Shown here: one piece after another, positions 11,437 through 23,336 of the stretch | How the letters are laid out: every line of letters starts with the position of its first letter | Position numbering within the stretch: the first letter of the stretch is position 1 | Source: Lineus longissimus | Lineage: Eukaryota > Nemertea > Pilidiophora > Heteronemertea > Lineidae | DNA length: 64,000 bases | Assembly (NCBI RefSeq): GCF_910592395.1 | Contig: NC_088323.1 | Location: 11,705,501-11,769,500, forward strand | Direction: 5' to 3' | Program-made: the position numbers and the translations under genes | Notes under the pieces: generated by a model | Seen by the model: only the letters and a program-made list of their open reading frames with translations | Told to the model about the DNA's origin: nothing | The model's database searches: none

Positions 11437-13666
11437 TCATACGGTACCGTTATCTTTGCGGTTCTTAAAACATTTATTTATAAATCGTGATGTAGCTATA
11501 TATACAGAGTCTTCAGAGTTCAGTAACAAATCTGGTAGTGAGAGGTTTTGGAAAGTGTTTACATCTATATTTAACTTATCTATAAGGTCTTTTCTCTCTT
11601 TATCATGCACTTTACATTGAAATAAAAAATGGTATTCATCGTCTATCTTGGTATCTTTACAATATAAACAGTGTCTTAATTTAGCATCTAATCCTTCATA
11701 TCTTCCCGTTTCGATCCTAAGCTTATGGTTACTGATCCTGAATTTAGTGAGGTTTATTCTCTGTTCAATGTTATTAATAGTGGCTAAATAAGGTTCGAAA
11801 TTATAACTTGTCTTGATAGTCCTATATGTTCTTAATTTATTTCCAGCTGTTCTATTCCTATTAGTTACTGAGTCATCTTCCATATTTGTTTGCCAGGTTT
11901 GGATGAAAATATCCTTAATTCTTGATTTGCAAGCTGGCAGAGACTGGTCAATTAGTAGAGGGTTAGTGTATAGGTAGGAGTAACCAGTTTGGTCAAAAAG
12001 ATCTTTTACTTGTTTTAGCCAGAAATGTTTGTTTTGTTTAGAGGTTCCAAATTTAGTTATTTGGTTTGCTTGCCATTTGAGACATTTTTCTAATATTATA
12101 TTTGAAGATTTGTGTAAGTGAGCAAAATATTTTATGATATATGACGATATGTGTAAACTTAGTGGGTAACGTCCTAATTCAGCTTTGGCAGCTGAGTTTG
12201 ATGCGGTACGTCCCACCCCTAGTATTTGTTTACAAAATTTTGAGTGAAATGTTTCTAGGCAATTCCGGGGGTCATTCAAAATTGAGAATCCCCATATTTC
12301 ACTGCAATAAGTGATAACAGGAAGTAAAAGAGTATCAAATAATTTAAGTGCTGTTTTTAATTTCTGTTTCAGAAGAAGTGGGTATGAAGATTTCATTTTG
12401 AAAAATGCTTTCTTTCCTTTTGACAATAGTTCCTGAATTGTGTGCTGCATGCTTCCACTGCATGTTAGATTTAATCCTAGGTATGTGTAGTTATTTACAA
12501 TTTCAAGTGGAATTGAGTTGATAGTAAAATTATATTTGTTTAGAAGTTTCCCGCTTGGGTTAAAAATCATCACTTGCGTCTTTTTTGTGTTAATATTGAG
12601 ATCCCATAGGTTACTGAATTCGTTCAATCTATTTAAGGAGTTTTGTAATCCTCTTGCAGTTGTAGATATCAGAAGTAGGTCATCTGCATACATAAGACAC
12701 TGAATATGGCGGTCAAGAATACTAGCAGCATCAAGCATTGGACTATCCAAAAAGGATATGAGATCGGATAGGTATAAGTTGAATAAGGTTGGGCTAAGCG
12801 AACAACCTTGTCGAACGCCTTTACATGGTTTTATTGATTTGCCCAGTCCGGATGGTAGTTTTACCCTGGTTAGATTGTTGTTGTATATGTTATTGATGAT
12901 GTGGAACATCTTACCCTCAATTCCACAGTTTCTTAATTTATACAATAGGCCATCATGCCAAACAGTGTCAAAGGCTTTACTAAAATCGACAAAGCAGGTA
13001 TAAAGTTTTTTCTTCCCTGTATGTAGATATTTTGAGAGTAGAGTTCTAAGAAGATATTATCACTGGTTCTGTAGTTTTTACGGAAGCCAGTTTGCTCTGG
13101 ATTCAATGCTTCATTATCTTCCAAGTAATCTACCAATCCGTTATTGAGTATACGACAAAATAGCTTACCGATACAACTTGAAATGCTTATGCCCCTGTAA
13201 TTGTTGGGGTCATCTTTAGCCCCCTTCTTATGAATCGGGGTGAGAAAATCTATATTCCAACATTTGGGGAAAACCCCTGAATCAAGAACAGTGTTAAAAA
13301 TTTTATTAAGGGTTGGCAATATGACTGTTATAGCACATTTCAACATTTCATTAGAAATTGAATCTGGGCCAACGGCTTTTTTTGTCTTTAAACTTTTCAC
13401 TTCCTTCATGATTTCCTCATTTGAGATAATTTTATCGCAAACACTGTTGTTGTTTGGTTCATGTTTACTATTCCTTAGTCTTGTCAATGCAGAATTCACC
13501 ATGTCTATGTGTTTTTGATCTCTTTGAGAATGTGATCTAGAGATAGTGGGACCTAAAAGTTTTTCAAAGTGAGAATCCCAATCAGCAGGACTGATGTTTT
13601 TAACATTATCTGTGTTTTGTCTAGATTGATTTTTTAGTAATTCCAAAAGTTTCCAATATTCCTTAT
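11437..13666 (-). pseudogene. LINE-B reverse transcriptase and C-terminal domain
   Basis: Starts in the linker (YWKLLELLKNQSRQN) and contains RT motifs KAVGPDSISNEMLK, FLTPIHKKGAKDD, NNYRGISISSCIGKLF, QTGFRKNYRTSDNI, a VDFSKAFDTVWHD segment in a shifted frame, GVRQGCSLSPTLFNLYL, and CLMYADDLLLIS with catalytic YADD. A long C-terminal region follows, ending in LRIETGRYEG and a CLYCKDTKIDDEYHFLFQC zinc-like block. One frameshift lies at about 13030-13060; otherwise the 502-codon C-terminal half is fully open. The endonuclease is missing through 5' truncation. Group is CR1/L2/RTEX-like by style, not proven. Confidence 0.88.
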
Positions 13667-14710
13667 ATAGATAGTGAAACCCAAAAGATCAAGAAGAGTT
13701 GCAGAATTCAACACATTCTCAAAGGACTCTTCCTTGGAGTCATCAAAAGTGATCGAATCGTCGATGTAACCGACAATGGAGTGACCCATCTGACGCAAAT
13801 GAGCAAACACTGGTTTCATCACCTTCGTGAATACTCTCGGCGAACTACGCAAACCTTGGGGCAAACAAGTAAATTGCATACACTGATTTTTCCAGAAAAA
13901 ACGTAAGAATCTACGGGATGACTGATGAACTGGTATAGAAAAGTATGCATCCCTCAGATCAACTGAGGTGAACCAAGATCCAGGTTTGATAAGAGACAGA
14001 ACATCCCTGATTGTATCCATCTTGAAATGAACCTGATCAACATTATCGTTGAATTCTTTTAAATTCAAAATCATGCGGTAGGAACCGTCACGTTTAGCCA
14101 CCAAGAAAACATTGGAAATGTAACTATCTGAACTGTCTTCACAATGTTCAATGACCCCTTTCTGTAACAGGCCAGCCAATACCACATCTAAAAGTTCAGC
14201 AGACTTAACATCTAACCTGTTTGGCCTGGGTCTAGTCATTTGTACTGGTGGCATTCTGGTTTCAAATTCTATTTCATGCCCCAAAATGGTAGCCAAAGTC
14301 CAGGGGTCAGAGGTTATCTTTTGCCAATTGGTAATATTAGAGGCAACTTTCCCTGCCGCAAAATGTTGAATTGTATTTGAAAACTTCAGTGTATGTTCAC
14401 CAAGAGAAGGAACTGGACATGTATGCACACTCGCCTCACCTTGCTCTACTTTTAGTCTTTTTGCTGACCTCTCTTGAATTGGCCTCGGTAGGGCTGATTC
14501 TGCCCTGGACGCCGGTAAGGATGTCCTAAAAAAAGGCCTCTGTGCTGGTCTGACGTTGTAAGGGTGATATCCCTGAGGTCTGGGATGATACAGCTGATTC
14601 AGCGGTGACCTGTGGGCGAAGACACCTGCCCCCCCAGCGGCGTGACTTGGGTAGCGCCCCCTGCGAGACTGCTGATTTGATCTACCAAGTTTCCTTCCAA
14701 TAGAATCGTC
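13667..14710 (-). pseudogene. DIRS-1 reverse transcriptase, N-terminal two thirds
   Basis: Reading minus strand: a basic linker (GRKLGRSNQQSRRGR, PLPRPIQERSAKRLK), then the DIRS RT with KGVIEHCEDSSDSYISNVFL, KRDGSYRMILNLKEFN, FTSVDLRDAYFSIPVHQSS, CLPQGLRSSPRVFTKV and VGYIDDSI, where YIDD is the catalytic pair. The frame leaves RT sequence after LLDLLGFTI at about 13667, where LINE-B begins. The N-terminal part is open from at least 14428. The RT is DIRS/Ngaro-like rather than Gypsy (PRVFTK, YIDDS). Confidence 0.85.
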
Positions 14711-14723
14711 TTCCGAAATATCT

Positions 14724-15756
14724 TTAATGTCTTTTAGTCACCTCATCCCCAAACAAAAGGTCCTTGGACACTGGCTGATCCGATGAGCAGAGTTTGGTGT
14801 ACAGGACATGTAGGTCCCCTTTTATAGTTTCCCATCGGGCCTGGCACAGCTTCATAAAGAGGGAAGCTATCATACGAATCGAATCAGTGAGGGGGCTCAA
14901 TAGAGCTAGTCTAAAAGCCTCTGGTAAGCCATCTTGGCGTTTTTCCTCGGAGATCAGAAGATCATCCACAACACGAACTACCGGCACCACAGCATGGAGC
15001 AACAGCCTCTGATGCTTCTGCATGGCATTGTCGTGCATTCTAGTCGATTGGCCTATCTTGTCCCAAATAAGTGGGTTTGTTTTAGGTACAGTCATATTCT
15101 CACAGTTTTCTGGGATGAGAAATTTAGCCAATGTCTTATCCAGTGCAGCCTCATTCGGTTTTGTACGTAAACCAGCATTAATTCTTTGCGCCAATTCCTC
15201 AGACACATTAAGACCAGGAGCTGTTTCCGGAAGAAAAAAACTGTTTTAGTTGTGCTAAAGGATCATCATCAAGTGCTGCACTCACAGACTGATCAGGAGG
15301 TGGCATGGGCTTAGCTGAAGCAGAGACCAATTTCTGCAGAGGGTCATCCTCCATGTCTTCATCATACCCCACAGACACAACACCAGACGGATCACCAGGA
15401 CCACCTTGCCCATCCAAGAAATATTCCTCTCGTTCTTCTTCAAGAACCCTAACTCTATCCATGAGTTCCTTAAACAGAGCCCGATCGTCCTGAACAGAGC
15501 TCGAACTGGCCTCCGATCTTCCATGTTTATCATCAACATGGCGGCCGCCATTATCCTCCGAAAACGAGGCTGACATGGCTGAAGCACTCGGCGGTTTCGA
15601 TTTTTCATGTTTTTCATCTGGCACTTTGCAAGTAGCCGAAGTTTTATGTCCTTTAGATAGACCGGGGTCAACTCTAGCCCCGCTAGACGGGGTATTGGAG
15701 GCAGCCTTATCCCTATCCGCCTTATCCTGCTTCGATCCTGGTTTCGAAGCCAGCAT
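14724..15756 (-). pseudogene. DIRS-1 gag-like protein
   Basis: First ATG at 15756 (MLASKPGSKQDKADRDK). The N-terminal part is low complexity, Ser/Asp/Lys rich, with a short coiled coil (LFKELMDRVRVLEEEREEYF). A frameshift near 15206-15235 separates it from a helical C-terminal part (MSEELAQRINAGLRTKPNE... IWDKIGQSTRMHDNAMQKHQ... FRLALLSPLTDSIRMIA) ending at 14724. Position directly upstream of the RT and helical composition fit the DIRS ORF1/gag. Only one frameshift is visible. Confidence 0.7.
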
Positions 15757-16046
15757 TTTTACCGCCAACTCAAAAAGTACACAAGTGTCAACAAAAACCG
15801 CTTCAAAGTCCCAAATTCAGCGGGAAACCACCGAACCGAGTAAATCCAGAAAGTCTATAAATCCCACGAATATCCGAAATCACCGAATATCTGAATGAAA
15901 ACAAAGTTTTATTCCATAATTGAGCAAATAATACGGAGCTCACGAAAGAATACTGACAGCGAGAAAAATGAGTGATGTACTGACGGCGGGAACCAGTGAC
16001 GTCGTCTCATGGAATTCCGTAGTATATTTTGGGAGTGAAGTGAAAT
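15757..16046 (-). repeat. DIRS-1 5' terminal region
   Basis: Leader sequence with the terminal motif CACTTCACTCCCAAAATATA followed by CTACGGAATTCCATGAGACG and GACGTCACTGGTTCCCGCC on the minus strand. The same blocks recur at 62300-62610 and at about 1 kb. The outer boundary is set by the point where Gypsy gag residues CQKIGHF change to unrelated sequence. Confidence 0.7.
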
Positions 16047-16796
16047 GACCTATTTTCTGGCATTTATCGCACTGTTTATTCAAAGCTGGACACGTTCCTG
16101 ACTTGTGATACGTGAATCCGCAACTTGTACATTTCGACTTGGCACTGGCATCAGTACTGGCAGCTTGTTTCGACATAGGTTTACCACGGCCTCCCCGATA
16201 GCCAAATCCATCTTGTTTTCCTCCACGCCATGCACCTGCTTTACCACGACCACGGCTGGCATGCACAGCATTCACACTAGAGTCAGTACTCGACGATGTC
16301 TTTTCCATATCACTTTTCTGCTTCTTGCTTGTTTCAGCAGCACGACAAAATTTTATTGCCTTCTCTAATGTCAAATCGGGCTCTCTCAGCAAACGTAGCT
16401 GAGTCTTCTCGTCTTTGCATCCTGATACGACCTGATCCCTGATCATTGATTCTTGCATAGTACCGTAGGTACAGTTTTCTGAGAGCCTATGTGGCTCGGT
16501 TACTTATTTGTCAATGGACTCATCACTGCCCTGATTTCTGTGGGTGAATCTATGCCTTTCATACGTCTCATTTCTCAATGGGTTACAGTATTGTTCAAAC
16601 TTGGCTATTACAGGATCAAGTTTTTCTTTGTCAGCAGCTGGATCGAACACAAACGTATTGTATACTGCCAGTCCTTCAGATCCAACGAGGTTTAGTAGTA
16701 TCATCACCTTACGTTTCTCGCCTTTTTCATCCTGTCCAGTCGCCGCCAGGAAAATGTCGAATTCCTGTGTACCACATGTTTTTCATTAGGTTATGA
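16047..16796 (-). pseudogene. Gypsy-type gag (capsid and zinc knuckle), interrupted by DIRS-1
   Basis: N-terminal part MMILLNLVGSEGLAVYNTF... DPVIAKFEQYCNPLRNETYERHRF is the capsid of K02A2.6-like Gypsy elements. After a frameshift at about 16460-16505 it continues MQESMIRDQVVSGCKDEKTQLRLLREPDLTLEKAIKFCRA, then an RG-rich stretch and zinc knuckles (CTSCGFTYHKSGTC, CDKCQKIGHF) cut by DIRS-1 at 16046. Protease and polymerase are gone. Upstream sequence ends near 16800, where Mutator-like sequence begins. Confidence 0.8.
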
Positions 16797-16809
16797 CTTT
16801 TGTTCTCAG

Positions 16810-17996
16810 ATGGCTAAGGTACTTGTTTATCTTAGCAGCTCATCAGTACAGAGAAGCACACTGATGAACCATCCCAATTTACTCAAGCTTCAACTAGGAA
16901 TGCTCTGGGGGTCACTTTACATGTGGTCTCCACAGAGTAAACTTCAACACAAGATGCCTATGCTAAGCAAAAAGCCAAGTCTGGGATTTCAAGTTGGTCA
17001 CTCTTACCACTAGCCCTACAGCAGGACAATGCCTCCAGAGAAAACCGATGGTAGCTGGTCTCGTTTCAGTCATGAGGATTACAACAATGTTGTGCGTGAG
17101 CGATCGGATGGGATAATCTATGCATCGACGGTCGAGAACACGGTCAGCCCACTGAAGATACTTTGCTGGAGGGGATAGGATGCTGCAAAGGACAATACAG
17201 ATGTTAAACTAACTGAGGATACTAACATTGTTGCCAGCAAGTTCTTGAAATGCTGAATGGGTGTGCAGAGCTCCATTTTAACTTTATTGGTCACTATTGA
17301 CATTCCAAAGTTTGAGATAGAATATGACATCAAGAAGAGTGCTAGTGCTCACTGGGCACTGAGGTGTGCAAATTGTAATTTTGCTTGTGGGAAGCATTGT
17401 TTTAAACTCTATAATGAAATAGAGAAGCAAGGTCGTGGTGCAAAGCAGGCTGAAATCAATCTTCCATTGGCACTGGCTTCTCAGGAAATTGGTAGCTAAT
17501 CAAAGACTATGGCATTACTGTCAATAGCAATGTTCCACCAATGTCGAAATCAAGTTTACAAAAGACTGTCAACAGGGTTGGGATGGAAACTGTTGAACTG
17601 AATAAGGATGACTTGAAGAGACAACAGGATTATCTAAAAGAGGTGAAAAGAATGAGATGTGATCAATCAGGAGTCAGTGTTCAAATGGACACAGTCTACA
17701 ATAGTGTAACAATTGCCAGACGAAGTAGGCTCGGTCAAACAGCGACTCAAGTGGTGGGATTAGTTCGTGAAAATGAGACACCGTCCCACCATATCATTGC
17801 AGCAGGAATACTAGACAAACTGTGTTATAAGGGTGCAAGGCTTTTGGGAAGAGGGTTACAACCAAAGTGTGGCACAGATGAAGCACATTGTGGATGCAAG
17901 GCAAATCTTCCAGATTATCCAGTTCTCAGGGAATATGACATTGGAAATATGGTTGGCTTATGTGGTAAATTAGCTGGGGCAGGTGCAAAAAATTGA
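16810..17996 (+). pseudogene. Mutator-like transposase remnant
   Basis: A broken reading frame with stops near 17179, 17254 and 17497. Recognisable parts are a cysteine-containing block CANCNFACGKHCFKLYNEIEKQGRGAKQAE, then SNVPPMSKSSLQKTVNRVG and a long open piece (17541-17996) with MRCDQSGVSVQMDTVYNSV (likely first catalytic Asp), RSRLGQTATQVVGLV and LCYKGARLLGRGLQPKCGTDEAHCGCKANLPDY. From memory this matches the animal Mutator-like transposase domain family. The C-terminal half, with the remaining catalytic residues, is missing after 17996. The exact start is uncertain; the first 200 bases are weakly similar. Confidence 0.65.
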
Positions 17997-18777
17997 GAAA
18001 TGTGGTAGATTTTTGGTTAAAAAATCTCACTTTTTTAAAGGGGAAATGAACAAAACAGAATTTGACCCCTAAAACCGGACCAGTGTGTTTTTTTGCCGAA
18101 AGGCTTTACCTGCCCACACCCTACCCTAAGACCAAACTTTTGGGCAAATATCAGCCAGATCCGTGATCCAGTGGGTTATCACCTCCTTCTGGTTTTTGCA
18201 TGGTCCACTCATGTAATGACACTTAAAAAGTGTAGAAAATTGCTGGCTTTACTCATCCGTTACCCTATGACGTTATGAATTGAAGGGCTTAGAAGCAGAG
18301 TAGGCCAACTCCAAACCTTAATAATTTCGGTCAAGCCCATTATGCAACGAATTTGGGTGCCTTTGTACTTGACAGAGGAGACTAATCCACAATAGTGGAT
18401 TTTTTCATGATGTGCATTGTTTTACAGATGAAGAATAATTAGGAAATGCCTTCGCAGAGTTATATCATCAAGTGACTTAAAGAAAAAGTTCACTTTTTGG
18501 GGTCAGGGGATGGTTGTCGTGTGGCCATCTTCAATTGGCTGAAACTGAGTTGGCCAATTTGTTGGCGAGTATTGATGATTAGGTTGGACTTGTTGCTTTG
18601 TCATGGTGGTGTCTGAAAGTGAAAGATATGGTATTAGGTAATTTTGATGGTATGGGTTGTGGGACGGGGTTTGTGTGGGGGAAGAAACGTTACAAATACA
18701 TGTACATGTAGTGTATTGACTCGTTTCTAAAAGGTGTGGTAGGATTTGGTAGTTGCTGTGGAGCCTGGGTAGGTTAT
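17997..18777. other. Non-coding; possible Helitron 3' region
   Basis: No gene. A hairpin AATCCACAATAGTGGATT lies at about 18382-18399, in the place where the 3' end of the minus-strand Helitron would be expected, but no CTRR end at the right distance is convincing. Confidence 0.35.
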
Positions 18778-20340
18778 TCACTGTAAGACTTCGTGGTTGA
18801 CTACGTTACTGGTATAGTTGGTTTTGTCGTTGTTTGTGTCTTTGGCAAGTATTTTGATGTTTTGTCTTCTTCCTACACGGCTCATTGCCACGTACAATTG
18901 TCCGTGGGAGAACATATCTTGTGAGAGGTAAATGCCTATTTGCTGTAGAGTTTGGCCTTGAGATTTGTTTGCAGTAATTGCAAAAGCAAGTTTGATAGGA
19001 AACTGCCGTCTCTGCATTCGAAAAGGGAAGAGGTCTTCACTGGGTACTAATGGTATCCGGGTTATGAAAAGTTGCTTCCCAGCATGCGTGCCTGTGGCTA
19101 TGGCGGCTTCAATGACATGTGGGTGTAGGTGGAGCACAGTATATCTTGTGCCATTGCAGTGGCCGTTGATGGGGTCGAAGTTTAGTCCTGAAGGGTTTAG
19201 GCTGTTGATGAACTCTAGTGGGTATTGGTGGTCATCTTCCAGGAGGGTGTCGCAGCTTCGATATTCTGTTGGCTGGCCGGGGAAGTTGTGAATGACAATG
19301 GCGTTGACTTCTTCGACAGCTTTGTTGGTTGGGGCTATAATTGCTCTAGACGTCATCCACTCTGGGTTGGTATCGTGCTCAGTAAGGTTGTTGAAGACAA
19401 AGTGTGTGAGATCTTGTATGCTGTCAGCATTTATGGCTAGATCATCTGGGATAAGAATCTTGTTGGGACCTACATGTGGGTATGTGCTTTCCAGACCATT
19501 ACCAATGGTCATGAGGTATGCAGCAAAGTCCTCATCTGAGCTTGTTCGCATATTCTGCGTTCGGTTCAGCATGTGAACGTGTTGCCAAATTTCGGATTTC
19601 TTTAGGCAGGCATTGTGGCCTGCTGCCGCGTCGTACAACCGGTAGTATTTGTTTCCAGTCTCCAGCAAACACTTCTGTGAGTCCGCCGAAGTGGCTTGGG
19701 TTGCCTCGTATGTCTTGAAGTGATTGATCTATGCATTCGAATATGTAGCGATGGCCCATGGAGACTTCGTCAATGATAAGCAGGTTTGCACAGCGAAGGA
19801 GTTCAGCTGTGGCATCTCTGGTAGTAATATTGCAAGTGGAATGTTCTTGAACGTTGGGACTTTGCAACGGGAGTGAAGTGTTCTGCCACTGTGCAGGAGC
19901 GTCGCTGCTATGCCTGACAGCGCTGTTGCCAGGGCGATGTCCTTGTTTGCCCGTACTGTGTTCAAAAGAATGTTGAGGACATAGGTTTTGCCTGTACCAC
20001 CACTTGCATTGAGGCAGAACATTTTGCCGCTATTATTGTTGACACTTTCTAGTATTGCTTGATATACAACTTGTTGGTCGTTATTGAGGGAGCTTATTAG
20101 GATTCTGTTAGTGACGTGGTATCAAAATGTGTTTCTTCCTGGATAACTCGCGGGGTTGTTGCAGTCTGTAGAAGACTAAGGTCTGGAGAAGGCAGGTTGA
20201 AATCCCTATTCAGGTCCAGGTTGTCTTTATCTAATATTCTTTGCAGGTACAGGAGAACCTCGTTTAAGATGGCATCGTTTGGTATCTGCAGTTTGTCCCG
20301 ATGCAGGAAGTCTTGATGTATCTGGCGTTTAGGTATGTTT
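18778..20340 (-). pseudogene. Helitron Pif1-type helicase domain
   Basis: The helicase half of a Helitron RepHel protein, which unwinds DNA during rolling-circle transposition. Motifs in order on the minus strand: LNNDQQVVYQAIL, Walker A NASGGTGKTYVLN (about 19985-20005), SGIAATLLHSGRTLHSR, LLIIDEVSMG (Walker B), FAGDWKQILPVV, then MTSRAIIAPTNKAVEEVN and the C-terminal FAITANKSQGQTLQ and GQLYVAMSRV. At least two frameshifts (about 19730-19860 and 19540-19670). The C-terminal 296 codons are uninterrupted. Confidence 0.9.
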
Positions 20341-22457
20341 CTATCTCATCATGAACAGTTGTCCCATCAGTCAGTTGCAGCATAACACGATCCTGACCTT
20401 TCCTTATCTATTTGTAGAGGTATTTTACAGCTTCGATGGAGTGAACTACTTCAACATTGATGTGGGCTGAATAGCATAGGGAAAGGTAAGGGTTGTATGG
20501 TACAACAAAGGAATTGTCAACAGTGTACTCTTCACCATGGATCTGTAGTGTATGGGTGTGACCACCTTGAGTTGGAGAACGACGTTTGTACTTGGGGTAA
20601 CTGTCATCTGTGACTGTTGTTGCATCAATGTAGTCTTTTGGAAAGTTTTTGCTGCACTTTCTCTCCGTACCAGTACCATTCATGCATGTGCTGTGCATGT
20701 TGACTGGACCGCAGGGTCCGTGAATGTTATTCGCAGTTATGACTTTGTGGAGTTGAGGATTGGAGAGGCTGTCTGGTAATTCGGCACTGATGACGGTGTC
20801 TATCTTCTCTGGAGATTTGGGCTTATCGTCTGGTTGCATAATCAGGAGTATGTGTGCATGGGTGAGGCCGCGTTTCTGCCATTCAATAGTGGCTTGCACT
20901 TTACCCATGACATGTTGTTTTAGAAGATCTTTCAAGAGAGCATCGTACTTCATCTTGAAGACTCGTGCACAAAGGTCTGGTCGATCTTGGGTTTTTTCTC
21001 CTTCATGAAGTTCAGCTTGGATTTCTGGCCATTTCGGATTTGTAGTGAAGGTTATGAAGAAGTCGGGTTTGCCCAGGTGACGAACAATGGCCATGGCGTT
21101 TTGAAAGGCTTCAGAGTAAAACCGTGGTGAGCCGTAGATGGTAGGTGGTAAGATAAGTTTTCGTCCTGAGTTGTTGGTATCACCTGCTTGAACAGCATCC
21201 AGAAGGCCTCGGTACTTTTCTGCACGAATCGATTTCTGATTTTGTCTAACCCATTGTAGTCTTGAGTTCATGATTCTGGCCCATTGATCAACTGCATATT
21301 GTTGAAGGAGGCGGCATCCTCGCATAATTGTGCTGGTGACATCTCTAACCTGAAGTCTGTAAGAGTAGAAAGCAGTTGCTGTTAGCGTGCAACCATTACT
21401 TTGTTGCAAACCAAGTTGCCAGCCATCGGTACCATGGGGGAAAAATAGTATATAGTGCAGGGGGTCATAAGAACGATGCAGTGGGCTGATTCTTCGCAGG
21501 CCTCCTTCACGGCAAAGTAGTATGACGTCCAGAGATCCACCGACATCTCCTGGAATTAAAGCAGAAACTTCTGAATTTGTTGGCAAATTGTACTTCTGAT
21601 GGCTTGAGTCTGTTGTCAGCATGTAGTATAATAGTAACGTCCTGTGGATCTGGAAGAGGTTAATTCTATGGCTGCTTTGAATGATGCAACATAGGAATTG
21701 GTGTTTCATAGACACACTGCTGGGCTGTTCGTAATATATCTGAGTCTAGAGATGGTGCATGCTGTAAGCGGTTCTGAAGTTCATGGTCAGTATCATAAAA
21801 GTATAGCTGGGCAAACTTTGGAGTTTCATCACTGTGTTCTGGAAGTAAAGAGCCAATGCTGTGGTAGAGTTTGCCTTGAATTTTGACTGTTGGGCTGAAG
21901 CCAGGACTGCGTACCTCTTTACAACCAATAGATGCCGAGGAGAGGGCATTGTTGTATGCACGTATGTTTGCTAGGAAATGGTTAGACTGTAGAAATAATG
22001 TGGCAATTTGTGGTGGTGGAGCAGGCAGCGGATCAAGTACGGATTTGCCATTTTGGCAACACAGAGACGGCAACTCATTGGGCCAAAGCTTAGCACTGCA
22101 GTGGTCACATATATGATTCATTTTACCACATGAATGAAACAGGTTAGCATCTATGATAGAATGTTCTTGAAAGTATGTGACTGTACTTGCATTGGCAATT
22201 CTGTATGAAGTTGGAAGATTGTTAGGGGCATGACGATTTCGTCTTTGAGTTCTTGGTGATGCAGCTGGAATTAAGGGAGGTGGTGTAGTTGATGGCACTG
22301 TTGGAGTGGTGGGATTCTCAGTAGTAATAACGAAAGTTGTTGTCGTGTTGCTGTCTTACTTTTGTGTTGCACGGTTTGTTGGGGTGGTGTTGCGTTCATC
22401 GCGCAGCCTTTTTGTTTGCCTTGTAACGCAACACAGGGAATGGCTTCTTTTTGGCAT
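20341..22457 (-). pseudogene. Helitron Rep (HUH nuclease) domain
   Basis: Rep nicks and joins strands in rolling-circle transposition. A candidate ATG at 22457 (MPKRSHSLCC) leads, after a frameshift or small intron, into a zinc-binding block (FHSCGKMNHICDHCSAKLW), then PLHYILFFPHGTDGW, IKFITFTTNPKW-like FFITFTTNPKWPEI and HUH motif GLTHAHILLIM. The tyrosine motif reads KYLYK, then a TAG stop at 20408-20410, then IRKGQDR, so one tyrosine of the usual YLYKYxYKG block is a stop and the next is Arg. After NARYI the usual several hundred residues before the helicase are missing. Confidence 0.9.
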
Positions 22458-23336
22458 GATGTGATACTTTTGAGAGCAGTTGTGCTATACCTGGAAATAG
22501 GAAGAACTGTGGTTATTATTCGATTGTAATGGGTCAGGTAGTGAAAAGTTCAGCATGGTTATTTCCTTTTTGAAGTAGTGAGATTGGGCTTGATGTGTAC
22601 CAGGAGTGAATTGAAAGTCTCTGCAAGTACTGTAATGGCAATGTTGGATACAATCATAAAGATATCAAGAGACATGTATTTGTGATATCTATGATACAAT
22701 CTGATGAAAAGGTGGTGCTTGCAAATGTGCAAAGGCAATGGACTGGCAGAGTTGTTTTATCTTTTCCAATTCGGGATAATAGTTAGTGCGGAAAGAACTG
22801 TGGCCGTGTGCCGACAGACGGTGACAGTAACACTTAACACACTACACCAACCACACAGGTCGAGCGTTTAAATATATAACAGCGTACGACCACAATGAGG
22901 ATGTTGATTACAGGGTAACCTAAAATGACCCAAAAATTTGCTGGACTTAAACTTCAGTCTGTGTACGATCATTGCCCAAAGTTTCAGTTATCTTGGTTGC
23001 TTTGCATATAAGTCATTTGCTGCCTTCAGTTGACCATGGGTAGCAATCTATAAAAGTGAGGGAAGAAGAGGATTGAGAGTCAGTGATGGAACATTTTGTG
23101 CGACATATGCAACTTGTCGTCCAATGTCGTGCAGGCCATTTGGAACATATTTTGGAAAGAACATGGAAAGCGACCAAGAGAACTGAAAATTTGGGGGAAT
23201 ATGGTATGCAGACCTGTATTGTAGGATTTAATGAATTCTGTTTTTGTTGGGTCACCCTGTATGATATATGGCTTTCATGGTTATACGAATGGCCCCGAGT
23301 GACTTATGAAACTATCATGACTTGGTTGGTACAATA
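22458..23336. other. Helitron-adjacent sequence without a recognised gene
   Basis: No coding motif seen. It lies between the Rep start and the 336-codon ORF. The Helitron 5' TC end cannot be placed by eye. Confidence 0.35.

Larger units (their letters stand above)
10356..13666 (-). mobile_element. LINE-B: 5'-truncated LINE inserted in DIRS-1
   Basis: Runs on the minus strand from an RT linker (about 13666, where DIRS RT residues GFTI give way to LINE sequence) to a 3' tail of TTTGAATTTGAATTTG at 10356-10400, preceded by AATAAAC. 5' truncation is usual for LINEs. The 3'UTR carries a foldback element (10470-11273). An A-run (about 11338-11355, plus strand) lies in the 3'UTR. Both junctions lie inside DIRS coding sequence. 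I could not find a clear target duplication, which fits an insertion with target deletion. Confidence 0.82.
9818..16046 (-). mobile_element. DIRS-1: interrupted DIRS-like retrotransposon
   Basis: DIRS elements use an RT plus a tyrosine recombinase and integrate without target duplication. On the minus strand the order is 5' terminus (about 16046), gag-like protein, RT, LINE-B insertion, tyrosine recombinase C-terminus and 3'UTR. The 5' terminus carries the same terminal motif found at 1 kb and 62.6 kb. The RT C-terminus, RNase H and recombinase N-terminus are absent, so the LINE insertion accompanied or was followed by loss of roughly 2 kb. The right end cuts a Gypsy gag frame at about 16046; the left end abuts LINE-A with no terminal motif found. 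Confidence 0.75.

Noticed and set aside
18381-18399. Hairpin considered as the Helitron 3' end
   Set aside because: No CTRR end at the expected distance on the minus strand, so the boundary is not called.
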